NCBI RefSeq assembly: GCF_034932105.1
Contig: NZ_JAYGIG010000008.1
Location: 1-64,000 of the forward strand
Origin: Leptothoe sp034932105
GTDB taxonomy: Bacteria > Cyanobacteriota > Cyanobacteriia > Phormidesmidales > Phormidesmidaceae
DNA length: 64,000 nt
Reading direction: 5' to 3'
Below the pieces are notes generated by a model that saw only the letters and a program-made list of their open reading frames with translations, did no database searches and had not been told where the DNA came from. The position numbers and the translations under genes are program-made. Of this stretch, positions 25,546-35,203 are shown piece by piece; within the stretch, counting starts at the first letter, position 1; every line of letters starts with the position of its first letter.

Positions 25546-27017
25546 GCATTCTCTAAAATCCATTGAACTAATGTGCGTACACCATACCCCGTTGCACCAG
25601 GGTTGTTGTACGCATTGTCTTTTTCACTCCACACCGGCCCAGCAATATCTAAATGCGCCCATGGTGTATCTTTCACGAACTGCTTCAGGAACAGGGCCGC
25701 TGTGATTGAACCACCGGGACGAGGCCCTGTATTTTTCATATCCGCCACAATGGACTTCAACCCATCGAAGTATTTATCTTCCATGGGCATCCGCCAGAGT
25801 TTTTCCCCGGCTTCATCTGCCGCCTTAGACAAGGCATTGGCTAGCTCATCGTTGGGGCTAAACAAACCGGCCAGATCATTCCCTAGGGCCACAATGCAAG
25901 CCCCTGTGAGGGTGGCCAGGTCCACCATGGCATCTAGACCCAGTTTATCGGCATAGACCAAGGCATCGGCCAAGGTGAGGCGACCTTCGGCATCGGTATT
26001 ATTAACCTCAATGGTTTTCCCATTGGACGCGGTCAAAATATCCCCTGGATGCATGGCATGGCCGCTAATCATATTTTCAGCAGTGGCACTGATGAAGTGC
26101 ACTTCCACATCGGGCTTAATTTGGGCAATGGCTTTGGCCGCCCCCAGCACCGCTGCGGCACCGCCCATGTCCATTTTCATTAGCTCAATCATGCTACCCG
26201 CCCCGGCCTTGATGTTGAGACCACCGGAGTCAAAGGTGAGGCCTTTGCCAATCAGGGCTAGCTTTCGTTTGGGTGTGCCTTCAGGGGTATAGGTCAGGTG
26301 GATAAACTTGGGGGGCATGTCCGAGGCCATGGAAACCCCCAGGTAGGCCCCCATACCCAGGGCTTCACAGTCAGCCTGTTCTAATATCTTGAGGGTGAGG
26401 CCATGGTCATGGGCAATGGCAGCGGCGGTCTCGGCTAAGGCGGTGGGAGTGACCACGTTGGGGGGGGCGGCCACCAGTTCCCGCGCTAAAATGACACCGT
26501 CACAGACGTGGGATGCCGTGTCTAAAGCAGCGGAATAGCCGGGTAAATCTAGCAGCGCAACGTCGCTGAGCACCACCTTAGGGGTTTCGGCATCGGACTT
26601 AAATCGCTTGTCTTCGTGCAGGGCCAAGATCACCCCTTCGGCGATGCTTTGGGTGGTGCGTTCCGGACCGTTATTCCAAATGGGGAAGCTAATACCTAAG
26701 GATGCACATTTTTCGCGCTTGGCCAACTTGGCGGCGGTGGCAGCGGCACGGCGCAGAACTTCTAGTTTGAGGTCTTCAGCGGCACCTAAGCCAACGATGG
26801 CCAACTTACGTACGGAGCCACCGACACGGATCACAGCAGAGCTGCCGGCTTTTGCTTTAAAGTCTGTTTCGTCGATCAGTTCTTGAAGCAGCCCAGAGAC
26901 CTGCTCATTTAGGTCAGACAGTAACCCGGTGAGGGGTAGCGATTCTTCAGATAAACCGACGACCAGGCAATCCCCTGACCACGTTAAACAAGACTCGTCT
27001 GATGCTAAAAACTTCAT
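25542..27017 (-). CDS. pepA: cytosol (leucyl) aminopeptidase
   Basis: The 491-aa M17 aminopeptidase starts at the ATG at 27015-27017 (MKFLASDESCLTWSGDCLVV). The dinuclear metal and catalytic motifs are complete: LIGKGLTFDSGGLNIKAG (Lys and Asp), MDMGGAAAVLGA and the family signature NNTDAEGRLTLADAL. It releases N-terminal residues from peptides; some homologues also bind DNA. The N-terminal regulatory domain precedes the catalytic half (residues about 165-491), as usual for the family. Its promoter lies in a 212-bp divergent spacer shared with the transglycosylase gene. Confidence 0.94.
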   Translation of the reverse strand: MKFLASDESCLTWSGDCLVVGLSEESLPLTGLLSDLNEQVSGLLQELIDETDFKAKAGSSAVIRVGGSVRKLAIVGLGAAEDLKLEVLRRAAATAAKLAKREKCASLGISFPIWNNGPERTTQSIAEGVILALHEDKRFKSDAETPKVVLSDVALLDLPGYSAALDTASHVCDGVILARELVAAPPNVVTPTALAETAAAIAHDHGLTLKILEQADCEALGMGAYLGVSMASDMPPKFIHLTYTPEGTPKRKLALIGKGLTFDSGGLNIKAGAGSMIELMKMDMGGAAAVLGAAKAIAQIKPDVEVHFISATAENMISGHAMHPGDILTASNGKTIEVNNTDAEGRLTLADALVYADKLGLDAMVDLATLTGACIVALGNDLAGLFSPNDELANALSKAADEAGEKLWRMPMEDKYFDGLKSIVADMKNTGPRPGGSITAALFLKQFVKDTPWAHLDIAGPVWSEKDNAYNNPGATGYGVRTLVQWILENA

Positions 27018-27229
27018 TCCCATCTCTGTGCTAATTCCCGTCTTAGTATCTAATGATTTCGGCGTCTCTATTGAGTGATTATCATATACGTCTCTCTATC
27101 ATGCTTAATGTTTTGTTTGATAGAAAAATAACTAGCCTATCGGTGTAGGCTTTGACAGCACCGTAGCGCATGATCACACTGTGGACACGGTTGATACGCT
27201 TTCTACACTACTGATTCAGCAGATCCACC

Positions 27230-29422
27230 ATGGATAAACGTCTGATAGACCGATTAAAAGAGCAGTTACCCCTACTAATGTTGGGGGGTATCAGTCTGGC
27301 CAGCTTAGCCTTGATCTTATTTTTTGGACAGGCGGCTAGACGGACACTGTCCCATGGGGCAACTAATCCAAGCCCAGGGCAAACAGCATCGAGCATAGGA
27401 GCAGAAACATCAGAGACGTTGCGGTTGGCCATGCAGCCACCCGAGATCCGCCAGGAACTGCTGCAACAGGTGATCACTGCGGATCAGAATAAGGCGGATA
27501 GTGGGTTAGCGCGCTATTTACTGGCTACGGATTTATTGAACCAGGGCCAGGCGGCGGCGGCCTTAACCGCCCTGGGGGAGCCAGGGAAAAATAAGGCCAG
27601 TGATGCCCTGACCCCCTATGTGCTGCTAAAGCGGGGACAGGCTCAGCTCCTAGCAGGGGAAACCCCCACTAGCTGGAATGAGCTGCTGGCAAACTATGAC
27701 ACCCACGGTGCCACGGCAGAGGCTCGCTACGAGCTGGGGAAACGGGATCCGGCGCAGTGGGAAGCTCTGTTGGCTAAACATCCGAGCCATCCCAAGGCGG
27801 TGGAAGTGGCGCTACAGCAGCTGAAGACGGGCACGTCTAAAAATAATTTACTGCTGGTGGCAGCCCATGGCCTCTACCGTGAAGAATATGAGGCCAGCCT
27901 TGACCGACTCACGAAGGAGTATGGCCAGGAACTGACCCCTGAAGAGTGGGAAACCGTTGGCTTTGGGTATTGGGAAAACCTGCAGTATGGGAAAGCGTCG
28001 GAGGCCTATGGCAAAGCTCCGATGTCTCCCACCAACCTCTATAGAACAGGGCGGGGAGCCCAGATTGCTGAGAAAAATGTGGTTGCGATCGCAGCCTTCC
28101 AAAAACTGGCCCAAACCTACCCCAATGACCCTGAAACTGGCCTAGGGCTGATCAAATTAGCCGACTCCTTGCCAGACCAAGCGGCCCTAGCCCCCCTGGA
28201 TCAGGCCATGCAGACCTTCCCAGACCGCGCGGGGGAAGCCCTCCTCAAAAAAGCCACCATTCTAGAACAGCTCAACAGTCTCACCTCCGCCCAAGACGCC
28301 CGAGCCTCAGTCCTGAACCAACATAGCGATTCAGAAGCCGCCGCCCAACTCCGACTAAGCCGCGCCCATAAAGCCGCTAAGGCCAATGACTGGGCCACCG
28401 CCCAACAGCTCGCCGAAGAGCTAGTCACAGCTACCCCCAAAAGCGAATTAGCCGCCGAAGCCAGCTTTTGGGCAGGAAAATGGGCCCAGCAACAGGGACA
28501 AAATGACAGCGCTCAGCAAGCCTACGAACGCACCCTAGCCCAGTATCCCGAATCCTACTTCGCCTGGCGCTCGGCCGTCATGCTGGGTTGGAACGTAGGG
28601 GATTTTGACAGCCTGCGTTCCCTGACCCCCCAAGTTAGCCTCCCCCAACAACGGGAAGCCCTGCCCGCTGGCTCAGAGACCCTACAACTACTCTATCGTC
28701 TAGGGCAAAATGCCGATGCCTGGAGCCTTTGGCAAACCGAATTCAAAAACACTCAAGACCCAACCGTAGCCGAACAGTTTACCGATGGCGTACTGCGGGT
28801 GGGGGTAGGCGACAACCTCGACGGCATCTTTATGCTCACCAGCCTAGCCTGGCGAGATGAAGCAACCGAAAAAGCCGAATTTGAAAAACTCAAAGCCACT
28901 CCCACCTACTGGCAAACGGTTTACCCCTTTCCCTTCAGCGATTTAATTCAGACCTGGTCTCAACAGCGCCAACTCAACCCCCTGCTGGTGACCGCCCTCA
29001 TGCGTCAAGAGTCCCGATTTGAACCCAAAATTCGCTCCAGTGCTGGGGCCATTGGCCTGATGCAAGTCATCCCCAGCACCGCCGATTGGATTGTGGAGCA
29101 AATTGGCGAAAGCAAAAGTGACCTAGACGCCAAGCTAGAAACCCCCAGCGAAAATATCAAGCTAGGCACCTGGTATCTGGACTATACCCATCGGGAATAC
29201 AGCAACAACTCCATGTTTGCCGTCGCCAGCTACAATGCTGGCCCTGGGGCTGTCGCCGACTGGATAGCCAAGGGCTACGGCGACCCAGACGTCTTTGTCG
29301 AAAATATTCCCTATAGCGAAACCCAAGGATATGTGGAGGCGGTTTTGGGCGGCTATTGGAACTACCTACGACTCTATAATCCTGCCATCAATAGCCAACT
29401 GACCCAATTCGTAGATCGATAG
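27230..29422 (+). CDS. Slt70-like soluble lytic transglycosylase with TPR-like N-terminus
   Basis: The 730-aa protein has an N-terminal signal anchor (LMLGGISLASLALILFFG) and about 500 residues of helical repeats similar to the U-shaped superhelix of Slt70 (for example LAEELVTATPKSELAAEASF and SAQQAYERTLAQYPESYFAW). It ends in a goose-lysozyme-like domain: VTALMRQESRFEPKIRSSAG with the catalytic Glu in RQES, GLMQVIPSTADWI, and SYNAGPGAVADWI. It cleaves peptidoglycan with formation of 1,6-anhydro ends, in the periplasm. Length is similar to bacterial Slt70. Confidence 0.9.
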   Translation: MDKRLIDRLKEQLPLLMLGGISLASLALILFFGQAARRTLSHGATNPSPGQTASSIGAETSETLRLAMQPPEIRQELLQQVITADQNKADSGLARYLLATDLLNQGQAAAALTALGEPGKNKASDALTPYVLLKRGQAQLLAGETPTSWNELLANYDTHGATAEARYELGKRDPAQWEALLAKHPSHPKAVEVALQQLKTGTSKNNLLLVAAHGLYREEYEASLDRLTKEYGQELTPEEWETVGFGYWENLQYGKASEAYGKAPMSPTNLYRTGRGAQIAEKNVVAIAAFQKLAQTYPNDPETGLGLIKLADSLPDQAALAPLDQAMQTFPDRAGEALLKKATILEQLNSLTSAQDARASVLNQHSDSEAAAQLRLSRAHKAAKANDWATAQQLAEELVTATPKSELAAEASFWAGKWAQQQGQNDSAQQAYERTLAQYPESYFAWRSAVMLGWNVGDFDSLRSLTPQVSLPQQREALPAGSETLQLLYRLGQNADAWSLWQTEFKNTQDPTVAEQFTDGVLRVGVGDNLDGIFMLTSLAWRDEATEKAEFEKLKATPTYWQTVYPFPFSDLIQTWSQQRQLNPLLVTALMRQESRFEPKIRSSAGAIGLMQVIPSTADWIVEQIGESKSDLDAKLETPSENIKLGTWYLDYTHREYSNNSMFAVASYNAGPGAVADWIAKGYGDPDVFVENIPYSETQGYVEAVLGGYWNYLRLYNPAINSQLTQFVDR

Positions 29423-29820
29423 ATTCAGTCATCAATACCAATTTGTACTCATGGCCCTATACGATTCGAACGGTTGACCATACAATGAATCACATAAATC
29501 CACAGCCATGCTGATCCCCAAAAAGATTTAATCCCTAAAGCTCTGACCAATGGCTAGCGTAACCATAGATTTATCCCATTACACCAGCAACGACCCATAG
29601 GGAATACACTTAGGGAGTTCCCTACGGTATGCCTGTTGACCCCTAAGGTATACCGATCTGATACAGCGATACAATTTTAAGAGCCGGTCAAGGCTTGAAT
29701 CGCCCCCAGGCAACCGCTCAACTGTTCAGGTCAGCCTACGTCAGATTGCTCCCCCAAACCTCTAGTCCAGGCTGACCTGTCGACTCTTGCCCCATTCACT
29801 ATTATCACCAGTGTAGTAAC
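29423..29820. other. 398-bp spacer upstream of the RodZ-like gene
   Basis: No gene is seen. There is an imperfect dyad around 29600-29625 (GGGAATACAC...GTTCCC) and a repeated GGTATACCG-like element at about 29630-29655, possibly regulatory. Nothing else is supportable. Confidence 0.4.
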
Positions 29821-30963
29821 GTGACTAGCTATAGCACCGTTCAGAAGCAACAACTGAGTCAACTTGGCGCTTACCTGCAAGAAAAACGCCAGGAGCAGGG
29901 TAAATCCTTAGAAGATATTTCCCTCCAGACTTATATTCGGGCTCAATTGCTCAAAGCCGTGGAAGCCGGTGATACTACTGATTTGCCCCAGCCTATCTTT
30001 GTTCAGGGGTTTATCCGCCGCTATGCCGATGCCCTCGGACTAGATGGGACTAATTTTTCTAAGCAATTTCCGGTCCACTCCATACCCGACACGCCACGGC
30101 CCACTCCCAGACCGGCCACCCAGGTGGACATGTCCTACCAGACTACGCCCCTCAAACCGGCGGTCCAAACCAAAGCCATACCACCGCCTAAGCCCAAGCC
30201 TCCCCTGAAGCCAGCCATCGGGGCCATGCCCCAAGTCAACAATGCCCTTAAGGCTGAGTTACAAAGCATTAGCGCTCCCAAGCAAACTGACAAGGCAACT
30301 ACCCGGGACTTTACCCTCGATCCTCGCCCCATACCCAGCAACGAACTAGCAGCCTTGGGGCTGGACGACTTGACCAACGTTGCTGCCAGCAAGACTAGCT
30401 CTGCAACAGCCGCCTTGGGTAAAACGGCGACCGATCCATCCTTGGGTAGGCCTGCTCCCGTTGATCCATCTCCCATACCCATGGGTTCAAGCTTGGCTAG
30501 CGGTTCTACATCGGGCATTAACTGGTTACCTTGGGGCATCGGTGCGGCTTTGATTGCCGGTTTAATAGCAATCCTCATCAATATCTTTGGCGGTAACGGC
30601 CAAAAACAGACTGCCCAGGATATTGAAACCGAAGCTCCCCAAACCGAAGTTGCTCCCGCAGCCCCAGCCCCGGCAACGGAGCCTGTCCCCGAACCGGAAC
30701 CTGCCGCCAGCAATGCCCCAGTTAGTTTAAACGTGAAAGTCACCGAGGCGGGTCCCTCATGGATGAGCATTAACGTTGACGGTGAGGTGGTCTTTGAAGG
30801 TCTGATGGACCCCAACACCGAGCAAAGCTGGGAAGGCCAGGAATCCATCACCATGAACGTCGGCAACGCAGGCGCAGCAATCGTCTCGGCCAATGGGAGT
30901 GAACCTAAACCAGCCGGGGAACCGGGTGGAACCGGGATTTTGACCTTTAAAGCCGCAGAATAA
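29821..30963 (+). CDS. RodZ-like helix-turn-helix membrane protein (DUF4115)
   Basis: The 380-aa protein, from a GTG start, has the RodZ layout. An N-terminal HTH domain (LSQLGAYLQEKRQEQGKSLE, LKAVEAGDTTDLPQPIFVQG, FIRRYADALGLDG) occupies residues 10-82. A Pro/Lys-rich linker of about 150 residues follows, then one membrane helix (WLPWGIGAALIAGLIAILIN, about 235-258) and a C-terminal DUF4115 domain (SLNVKVTEAGPSWMSINVDG and the following part). RodZ links MreB filaments to the membrane in cell-shape control; in cyanobacteria the partner relation is inferred. tatC follows 134 bp downstream. Confidence 0.85.
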   Translation: MTSYSTVQKQQLSQLGAYLQEKRQEQGKSLEDISLQTYIRAQLLKAVEAGDTTDLPQPIFVQGFIRRYADALGLDGTNFSKQFPVHSIPDTPRPTPRPATQVDMSYQTTPLKPAVQTKAIPPPKPKPPLKPAIGAMPQVNNALKAELQSISAPKQTDKATTRDFTLDPRPIPSNELAALGLDDLTNVAASKTSSATAALGKTATDPSLGRPAPVDPSPIPMGSSLASGSTSGINWLPWGIGAALIAGLIAILINIFGGNGQKQTAQDIETEAPQTEVAPAAPAPATEPVPEPEPAASNAPVSLNVKVTEAGPSWMSINVDGEVVFEGLMDPNTEQSWEGQESITMNVGNAGAAIVSANGSEPKPAGEPGGTGILTFKAAE

Positions 30964-31097
30964 GCGGCTCGCTTTACCTTCCCTTGACTTTCACCCACCA
31001 CCATTGTCAAATACCTCCACCGGATTTGGGCAGCCGTCGGACAAGCACAGCGATACAATAAAAAATATATCTACATAAAATACCGGCATTGCAGCCC

Positions 31098-31859
31098 ATG
31101 ACGTCCAACGTAGAGACAGTAGAGTCCACCGATCAGCTCGAATATCTCAACGAACTGCCCGATGAAGTCGAAATGTCCCTCTTCGATCATCTTGAAGAGC
31201 TGCGGTTACGTATTTTCTATTCGTTAATCGCGGTGCTGGTCGGAGTAATTGGCTGCTTTTGCGTCGTTAACCGCATTGTTTCAATTCTAGAAATTCCGGC
31301 CCAGGGAGTTAAGTTTCTCCAGCTTTCCCCTGGGGAGTACTTTTTTGTCTCCATCAAGGTGGCGGGGTACAGCGGCATTTTGGTGGCTAGCCCCTTTATC
31401 CTCTACCAAATCGCCCTATTCGTTCTGCCTGGCCTCACTCGACGAGAACGGCGACTGGTCGGCCCCATTGTTCTAGGTTCTAGCGTCCTGTTTATCGTCG
31501 GCATATTTTTTGCCTATATTGCCCTGATTCCGGCCGCCCTCAACTTCTTTATTAACTATGGTGAGGGTGTCGTCGAACAGCTATGGTCCATCGATCGCTA
31601 CTTTGAGTTTGTCCTACTGCTACTCTTTAGCACCGGCCTCTCCTTCCAGATTCCGGTGATCCAATTTATGTTGGGGGTGTTAGGCATTGCCAGCTCCGCA
31701 ACCATGCTCAAAGGCTGGCGCAGTGTTTTACTGGGGGCTGTGGTACTAGGGGCGGTGCTTACCCCGTCCACTGATCCCGTCACCCAAAGTCTATTGGCCG
31801 GAGCCGTCCTCTTTCTCTACTTTGGTGGCATCCTGGTGGTCAAAAGCATTGGGAAATAG
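31098..31859 (+). CDS. tatC: Sec-independent translocase subunit TatC
   Basis: The 253-aa protein has the TatC signature region EMSLFDHLEELRLRIFYSLI near the N-terminus. Six membrane helices follow, with SIKVAGYSGILVASPFILYQ, PGLTRRERRLVGPIVLGS and FSTGLSFQIPVIQFMLGVLG. TatC forms the receptor core of the twin-arginine translocase in thylakoid and plasma membranes, recognising RR signal peptides. The start is the ATG at 31098; an in-frame TTG lies 9 bases earlier. tatA/B genes are not nearby. Confidence 0.94.
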   Translation: MTSNVETVESTDQLEYLNELPDEVEMSLFDHLEELRLRIFYSLIAVLVGVIGCFCVVNRIVSILEIPAQGVKFLQLSPGEYFFVSIKVAGYSGILVASPFILYQIALFVLPGLTRRERRLVGPIVLGSSVLFIVGIFFAYIALIPAALNFFINYGEGVVEQLWSIDRYFEFVLLLLFSTGLSFQIPVIQFMLGVLGIASSATMLKGWRSVLLGAVVLGAVLTPSTDPVTQSLLAGAVLFLYFGGILVVKSIGK

Positions 31860-31924
31860 ATCAACGTATAGATCGGCGGAGTTTTAGACCCACAGATTGC
31901 CTAAGACCGATAAAACCCTAAGAC

Positions 31925-32680
31925 CTATAAAGGATATTTTGCTGGCACTCCCACCGGTCTAGGAAATTCCTTATCCGTCTTTTCAATCTTTTTTACATAC
32001 AAACAGTGTCTAATCCCATGGGTGAGGGGGGTTTCCCAAGAGGATATGGCCACTAGCTCCCCACCGAGGGTATCCAAGGCCCCCATAAACAAGTCTTCTT
32101 CCTCGTCGGTCCACTGACCGCGAAATATGATCGCAAAGCCACTTTTTTTGAGTAGTGGCAGCGCGTATTCTGCACAGGTGGAAGCTGGGCCGACGGCCCG
32201 GACCATGGCTAGGTCGTACTGGGCCCGATGGTTGCCGTCTCGCCCCGCCGTTTCGGCCCGCTCTGCTAAAAAGGCAGTGTTGGCCAATTCTAGTTGCCCG
32301 CACAGGGTTTCTAGAAATGTAATTTTTTTGCGGGTGGAGTCGAGTAGGGTGACATGCCATTGAGGGCGTGCGATCGCAACCGGCAAACCTGGAAAGCCAC
32401 CCCCCGTACCAATATCAATCACCGACTTCACCGTCGGCAGCCAGTCCGGCGGCTGCGGTTCATACCAAGGAGCCAAACCACTCAGGGAATCCCACAGATG
32501 CTTCTCCCAAAACTCATCCGGCTCAGTAATGCGGGTCAGATTCGCCTGACGGTTACCCGCCAGAACCCCCTGATACAGCCGACCAAATGAGGCCTGTTGT
32601 GTCTCAGACGGTTGCCAATGCAGCGTCCTCTGCCAAATTTCGCCATTCACTGGCAATGTCTCGGTGATAGTTTCTGTCAT
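31925..32680 (-). CDS. rsmG: 16S rRNA (guanine-N7)-methyltransferase RsmG
   Basis: The 251-aa protein matches RsmG (GidB): QASFGRLYQGVLAGNRQANL and TRITEPDEFWEKHLWDSLSG before the Rossmann core, the SAM motif SVIDIGTGGGFPGLPVAIAR, VTLLDSTRKKITFLETLC, and YDLAMVRAVGPASTCAEYAL. It methylates G527 of 16S rRNA, loss of which gives low-level streptomycin resistance in model species. It converges on tatC. Confidence 0.93.
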   Translation of the reverse strand: MTETITETLPVNGEIWQRTLHWQPSETQQASFGRLYQGVLAGNRQANLTRITEPDEFWEKHLWDSLSGLAPWYEPQPPDWLPTVKSVIDIGTGGGFPGLPVAIARPQWHVTLLDSTRKKITFLETLCGQLELANTAFLAERAETAGRDGNHRAQYDLAMVRAVGPASTCAEYALPLLKKSGFAIIFRGQWTDEEEDLFMGALDTLGGELVAISSWETPLTHGIRHCLYVKKIEKTDKEFPRPVGVPAKYPL

Positions 32681-32705
32681 TCCCTGATTCTCCTATGGCC
32701 AGCAA

Positions 32706-32773
32706 GTTGGGTTGCAACCAACTCACGGGCTGTAACCAACTCACAATTGAACTAGTTGGACTGCCAACCCAAC
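32706..32773. repeat. palindromic repeat with nested direct repeats
   Basis: The outer arms GTTGGGTTGCA (32706-32716) and TGCCAACCCAAC (32762-32773) are nearly complementary. Inside, GCAACCAACTCAC and GTAACCAACTCAC repeat at an 18-bp period. It lies between the start of rsmG and the end of the next minus-strand gene and may act as a transcript end or be a mobile palindrome. Confidence 0.6.
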
Positions 32774-33445
32774 CTACACTACCGGCATCATTTCCAGGGG
32801 CTTTGTCAGCAGCTCTCCATTCTGCAACGTCCAGCAAGCATCCGCCAAATGGGCCAACTCACTCGCATCGTGGGACACCACCAGCAAGCTCCACTCTTTC
32901 TTTAACTCCGCCAGCAGACTAATCAACTGTTGTTTCATCGACCAGTCCAATCCAGCCGTAGGTTCATCCAGTAGTAACAAATAGGGCTGACGAATCAGCT
33001 GCACTGCCAAGGCCAAGCGTCGCTGCTGACCGCCGCTGAGGAGATGGGGAGCCACCTGCAATGAAATCGTCCCCAGACCCACCGATTCCAGCGTCTTCGT
33101 CACCTGTTCAGAACCTAGCTCCGGATGCCCCACCCGTAACTCTTCCAATACCGTGTGGCCACAAAAATGCCGCTCTGGGAACTGAAATACAAGTCCGGCC
33201 AGCTGTTGCAACGTTTCTGGCTGAAGCTCCTGATCGCGCCAATGGATGGAACCCTTCGACGGAGACACCAGCCCTGCCAAAATTTCCAATAACGTACTTT
33301 TCCCCGAACCACTAGGCCCCACAATCAGCCCCATTTTTTTAGGCTCTAGCGTAAACGAAATCTGGCTGAGAATCGGCGTTGCACTAGCTGCTGGATGGTA
33401 AGAAACGCGATCAAGGGTGAGCATTCGAGAAACAAGAGGGTCCAT
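32774..33445 (-). CDS. ABC transporter ATP-binding protein, ECF/CbiO-like, without neighbouring permease
   Basis: The 223-aa ATPase has Walker A IVGPSGSGKSTLLEIL, Q-loop GLVFQFPERHFCG (the 'QFPE' form typical of CbiO/EcfA energy-coupling ATPases), signature LLSGGQQRRLALAVQL, Walker B YLLLLDEPTAGLD and switch His VVSHDASELAHL. A start at 33424 (MLTLDRVSYHP) is also possible. EcfA-type ATPases drive vitamin or metal uptake with a T and an S component; none is encoded next to it. The first domain call is firm, the substrate unknown. Confidence 0.82.
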   Translation of the reverse strand: MDPLVSRMLTLDRVSYHPAASATPILSQISFTLEPKKMGLIVGPSGSGKSTLLEILAGLVSPSKGSIHWRDQELQPETLQQLAGLVFQFPERHFCGHTVLEELRVGHPELGSEQVTKTLESVGLGTISLQVAPHLLSGGQQRRLALAVQLIRQPYLLLLDEPTAGLDWSMKQQLISLLAELKKEWSLLVVSHDASELAHLADACWTLQNGELLTKPLEMMPVV

Positions 33446-33576
33446 TGCACACTATAGCCAATCTTTTCGACATTCTTCTCCCCTAAGGATGCGGCACCCG
33501 TTTGTCAGCAATAACAGGATTCGATACCGAAGGAGCTTGCTATGCTAGATAACCGAAACCATGCAAACCTGAACCT

Positions 33577-34029
33577 ATGGAAATTCGCTTTCGCGAGTGC
33601 GACTTCTTTAACCTGTGGATCTGGCTAGAGCTAGAAAATGTACCCTCCGCCATGGAGCAACAGTACATCGAAGAAATTTTTGACTCGTGGTTTTTCCTGG
33701 GCAAACTCGGTGGCTTTAATGCCGAAAACCTCCAGGTTCAAGACAGCGGCCACGAAATTAGCTACATGGACTACGACAATGATGAGGCCGAAGACACCCT
33801 CATGGCAGTCATGCACAACATGTCTGAAGTGCAGTTCGAAGGCACTTGGGCCCGCTGCTGGTTTGACCTCGGCACCACCGATGCCCTTGCCCTAGATGTG
33901 CTGACCAATACCCTCAAACAGTTCAGTAAGGACTACACCATCATCCAACGGGTGTACATCGGTGGTGAAAATGAAGACTGGCCCATCCCCAAGGACCAAA
34001 ATGCAGACTTTGTCGATGCCATGCACTGA
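33577..34029 (+). CDS. DUF3531 family protein
   Basis: The 150-aa acidic soluble protein starts MEIRFRECDFFNLWIWLELE. It continues with EIFDSWFFLGKLGGFNAENL, VQFEGTWARCWFDLGTTDAL and TLKQFSKDYTIIQRVYIGGE. These are features of DUF3531, a family conserved in cyanobacteria and plastids with unknown function. It is diverged from the ABC ATPase gene by 131 bp. A cluster of heptamer repeats (AGTCAGG x2, GGCTTCT x2) lies downstream at 34110-34145. Confidence 0.85.
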   Translation: MEIRFRECDFFNLWIWLELENVPSAMEQQYIEEIFDSWFFLGKLGGFNAENLQVQDSGHEISYMDYDNDEAEDTLMAVMHNMSEVQFEGTWARCWFDLGTTDALALDVLTNTLKQFSKDYTIIQRVYIGGENEDWPIPKDQNADFVDAMH

Positions 34030-34109
34030 TTCAGAGGAAGACAGTCTCAGAAGCCTTATATTCGGGTACCAACTCAAAGCGGGACGTTTTCCCAAGGATA
34101 GTATTCAGA

Positions 34110-34152
34110 AGTCAGGAGTCAGGGCCTCACCGGCTTCTGGCTTCTGGCCCTG
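34110..34152. repeat. heptamer tandem repeats (STRR-like) forming an inverted pair
   Basis: AGTCAGG is repeated at 34110-34116 and 34117-34123, and GGCTTCT at 34132-34138 and 34139-34145. Together with flanking CAGAAG/CTTCTG and GGGCC/GGCCC they can fold into one stem. Heptameric short tandem repeats of this kind are known from cyanobacterial spacers. It lies between two plus-strand genes. Confidence 0.65.
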
Positions 34153-34268
34153 GATTCCCCACCTAGCCAGGATTTCCCGGCTTAAGTTGATACCCTTAAA
34201 TTACTTTCTCAGCTCCCCCTTAAACATCGTAAGCATAATAGAAGTGCCCCTTCAAACGAATATCTATC

Positions 34269-34523
34269 ATGAACTACGAAGCACAGCGTCAGGCTAGTCT
34301 AGAGTCCCCCACCTTTAGCCAGTTAAATGCTTGGTTGACTAAGCGTATTCGCGAACTGAGCGTCGAGACCCTGGCATCCCAGGCATTTACCTGTACCGCC
34401 TGTGGCGAAGTTTCAGGGGAGTACTTGGTGGACTATGAAGGCCAAACCTATCGATTTGACACAGCCACCACCTATGCCTTCCTCGAATTTATCTTGGCGA
34501 AGCAACCAACTGCGGTGGGGTAA
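34269..34523 (+). CDS. small conserved hypothetical protein
   Basis: This 84-aa protein starts with an ATG in a clean frame: MNYEAQRQASLESPTFSQLN, then AWLTKRIRELSVETLASQAF, one CxxC pair (TCTACGEVSGEYLVDY-like: CTACGEVSGEYLVDYEG) and FDTATTYAFLEFILAKQP. I do not recognise a named family. The composition fits the genome's coding DNA. It is convergent with cpcT, with 9 bp between the stops. Confidence 0.65.
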   Translation: MNYEAQRQASLESPTFSQLNAWLTKRIRELSVETLASQAFTCTACGEVSGEYLVDYEGQTYRFDTATTYAFLEFILAKQPTAVG

Positions 34524-34532
34524 GGCCGTTCT

Positions 34533-35123
34533 TCAAAATACGACTTCGCGATCAAATCGCTGACGTTTCTCAAACTCAAACGGTCCAGCAATTGAGCCCC
34601 AAAGCAGCTCATCGGTCTCTGGGTCACGGCCTCGGTCGTAGCTCACCAGCTTATCGTCAGTAATTTCAAACTCATTATCTAGATAGCTGGTCTTACCCTC
34701 ACGCACCACCATGCAATTTTTGCCCGGCACCACCTTACCAATAAAGCTTTGACCGGTCCAACGCACCGTCATATCACACCCCGGCATTTTCTCTAATTGC
34801 CCAGCTTCAATGGTGGCCAGCTTCTCTTGATCGCGAGCAGCCCCAATTACCGCGGCTTGATCCTTAAACGTATAGTTTTCTAGCAAAATGTGATCGTCTT
34901 GGGGCAAGAAGTGCAACACGCGCACCCGGTAGGGCTGACCCAACATAAAATCGTAGGCCTGCTCTAGATATAGGGAGCCACCAGGCAAAAACCTCGATGG
35001 CAAAGGCCGCATACATACCCGAATGTGGGCAAAAAAGGGTGGATTTTCAATAGCTTGGGCCTGGTTGCTAAAGTCAGCAGCCATCCACTTCAGTAAGGTA
35101 GAAACGTCGGTTGCATGGGACAT
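34533..35123 (-). CDS. cpcT: phycobiliprotein lyase, CpcT/CpeT family
   Basis: The 196-aa protein begins at the ATG at 35121-35123 (MSHATDVSTLLKWMAADFSN). It shows the CpcT signature NPPFFAHIRVCMRPLP, the LYLEQAYDFMLGQPYRVRVL strand pair and MPGCDMTVRWTGQSFIGKV. CpcT-type lyases attach phycocyanobilin to Cys-153 (or 155) of beta-phycocyanin, a calycin-fold reaction. It diverges from a CpcS-type lyase with only 80 bp between the two starts, so one intergenic region may control two chromophore lyases. The exact bilin site is inferred from the family. Confidence 0.88.
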   Translation of the reverse strand: MSHATDVSTLLKWMAADFSNQAQAIENPPFFAHIRVCMRPLPSRFLPGGSLYLEQAYDFMLGQPYRVRVLHFLPQDDHILLENYTFKDQAAVIGAARDQEKLATIEAGQLEKMPGCDMTVRWTGQSFIGKVVPGKNCMVVREGKTSYLDNEFEITDDKLVSYDRGRDPETDELLWGSIAGPFEFEKRQRFDREVVF

Positions 35124-35203
35124 ATGCGTCGAAAATAGAGGTATGAATGGGGGTGGCGTTGCCATCTATTATGAAAAGACAGAATCTTCTCAAGAACAAC
35201 CCC